Below, one piece after another: positions 7,044 through 7,644 of a DNA stretch of 7,644 nucleotides. The position numbers were made by a program, and so were the translations under genes. The notes below the pieces were generated by a model. It saw only the letters and a program-made list of their open reading frames with translations. It was not told the DNA's origin and searched no databases. This stretch comes from Flavihumibacter sp. (GTDB lineage: Bacteria; Bacteroidota; Bacteroidia; Chitinophagales; Chitinophagaceae): contig JALOMU010000061.1 of assembly GCA_025455285.1 (NCBI GenBank), positions 1-7,644 on the forward strand. Direction: 5' to 3'. Numbering within the stretch: position 1 is the stretch's first letter; every line of letters starts with the position of its first letter.

Positions 7044-7644
7044 ACAACTTTAGCTTAATGCCTTTTTTGCTCAGCCATCCGGCAATTTGAATCATTAAAA
7101 GCGAGAACAGTAAAGATTTAAGCAATCCGACTGATCCGGTCAATGCCCAGTCGGGCAGGTAAAGGCCGGAGGGACGAATCAATGCATATGCAAAATAAGG
7201 GAGTGCATAACAAAGCAGTGTGTCTGTTCCTCCCGGACGAATGGCTGCAAACCAGTTCGATTTTTGTTGTTGATCCACCAGCTGGTAGACCAGTAAAAAG
7301 AGCACCAGGAAGATAGCCACACAAATCATCACCCAGGAAGGCGTTGCCTGGATTTTAGATATACCCCAGAGAGGCCGTGTCAGAAAACCGGCAACAAGCA
7401 AAAGCAATCCTGAACCCCCAAATAAAGTTGACAATTTCACCATAGACTGATCTGCCTGACGCCCTTTCCAAAATACCTGGGAGGCCCAGGCCCCGCCAAT
7501 TGTAAAAGCCGTCATCGCACCCTGTCCAATCGGTGAAAGAATGGTAGTAAGCAAGCCATGTTCTGGCAACCAATTAAGATGGTGCGCTGCTGAAATAAAT
7601 AAACTAATGACTGCAGCAACTGCGAGAGGCAAAATCTTTCCATT
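7042..7644 (-). CDS. Multi-span membrane protein resembling DUF5009 / NagX-like acyltransferases (COG4299), C-terminal part
   Basis: Read on the minus strand, the frame is open from the right window edge, so the 5' end is missing and only the last 200 residues are seen. The codon at 7632 that could be taken as a start is TTG and lies in continuous frame with upstream codons (NGKI), so it is probably an internal Leu. About six hydrophobic segments occur, near fragment residues 5-20, 38-58, 70-89, 104-123, 139-157 and 170-190. Conserved-looking polar stretches between them are GISKIQATPSW (94-104) and RPGGTDTLLCYALP (136-149), which match my recollection of the C-terminal half of DUF5009/heparan-alpha-glucosaminide N-acetyltransferase-like proteins. 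That family is linked to amino-sugar metabolism in some bacteria, but the expected N-terminal motifs lie outside the window. Its stop codon (7042-7044) overlaps the T-tract of the shared terminator. It converges on the Sus-type operon and need not be functionally linked to it. Confidence 0.75.
   Translation of the reverse strand, partial: NGKILPLAVAAVISLFISAAHHLNWLPEHGLLTTILSPIGQGAMTAFTIGGAWASQVFWKGRQADQSMVKLSTLFGGSGLLLLVAGFLTRPLWGISKIQATPSWVMICVAIFLVLFLLVYQLVDQQQKSNWFAAIRPGGTDTLLCYALPYFAYALIRPSGLYLPDWALTGSVGLLKSLLFSLLMIQIAGWLSKKGIKLKL

Noticed and set aside
7630..7632. TTG as start codon of the minus-strand membrane protein
   Set aside because: The frame stays open upstream to the window edge and the fragment matches only the C-terminal half of its likely family, so this is an internal Leu codon.

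Overview
The window comes from a member of the Bacteroidota. The evidence is a SusC/SusD outer-membrane uptake pair, a FecR-type anti-sigma factor with a DUF4974-like C-terminus, AT-rich translation starts without strong Shine-Dalgarno sequences, and moderately low GC. Protein style fits the Chitinophagaceae/Sphingobacteriales side of the phylum, but that narrower placement is inference.

Layout: four plus-strand genes run head to tail from the left edge to 7013. They are the 3' part of a fecR-like gene (cut by the left edge, ends 713), a susC-like TonB-dependent transporter (736-3975), a susD-like surface lipoprotein (3994-5427) and a secreted calcineurin-like metallophosphoesterase (5433-7013). 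The gaps are 22, 18 and 5 nt, so this looks like one transcription unit. A strong hairpin terminator at 7017-7043 closes it. Converging from the right on the minus strand is the C-terminal part of a multi-membrane-span protein resembling the DUF5009/NagX (COG4299) acyltransferase-like family (7042-7644, cut by the right edge). Its stop codon lies inside the T-tract of the shared terminator. There is no gene-free stretch longer than 30 nt, and I see no RNA gene, mobile element, CRISPR array or long repeat.

Working model (inference): FecR, with an ECF sigma factor expected just upstream of the window, controls the cluster. SusD captures a ligand at the cell surface, and SusC imports it using TonB energy. 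The phosphoesterase has an ordinary signal peptide with no lipobox and probably cleaves a phosphate ester or diester in the periplasm. No glycosidase, lyase or peptidase lies in the window, so the only enzyme offering a clue to the substrate is a phosphoesterase. The cargo may therefore be a phosphorylated or phosphodiester compound. The most interesting points are this phosphate-directed Sus-type locus, the absence of an STN signalling domain in SusC despite an adjacent FecR, and the phosphoesterase's D-x-Q first metal motif and EF-hand-like N-terminal loop. All the families are known; the specific substrate and wiring are not evident from sequence.
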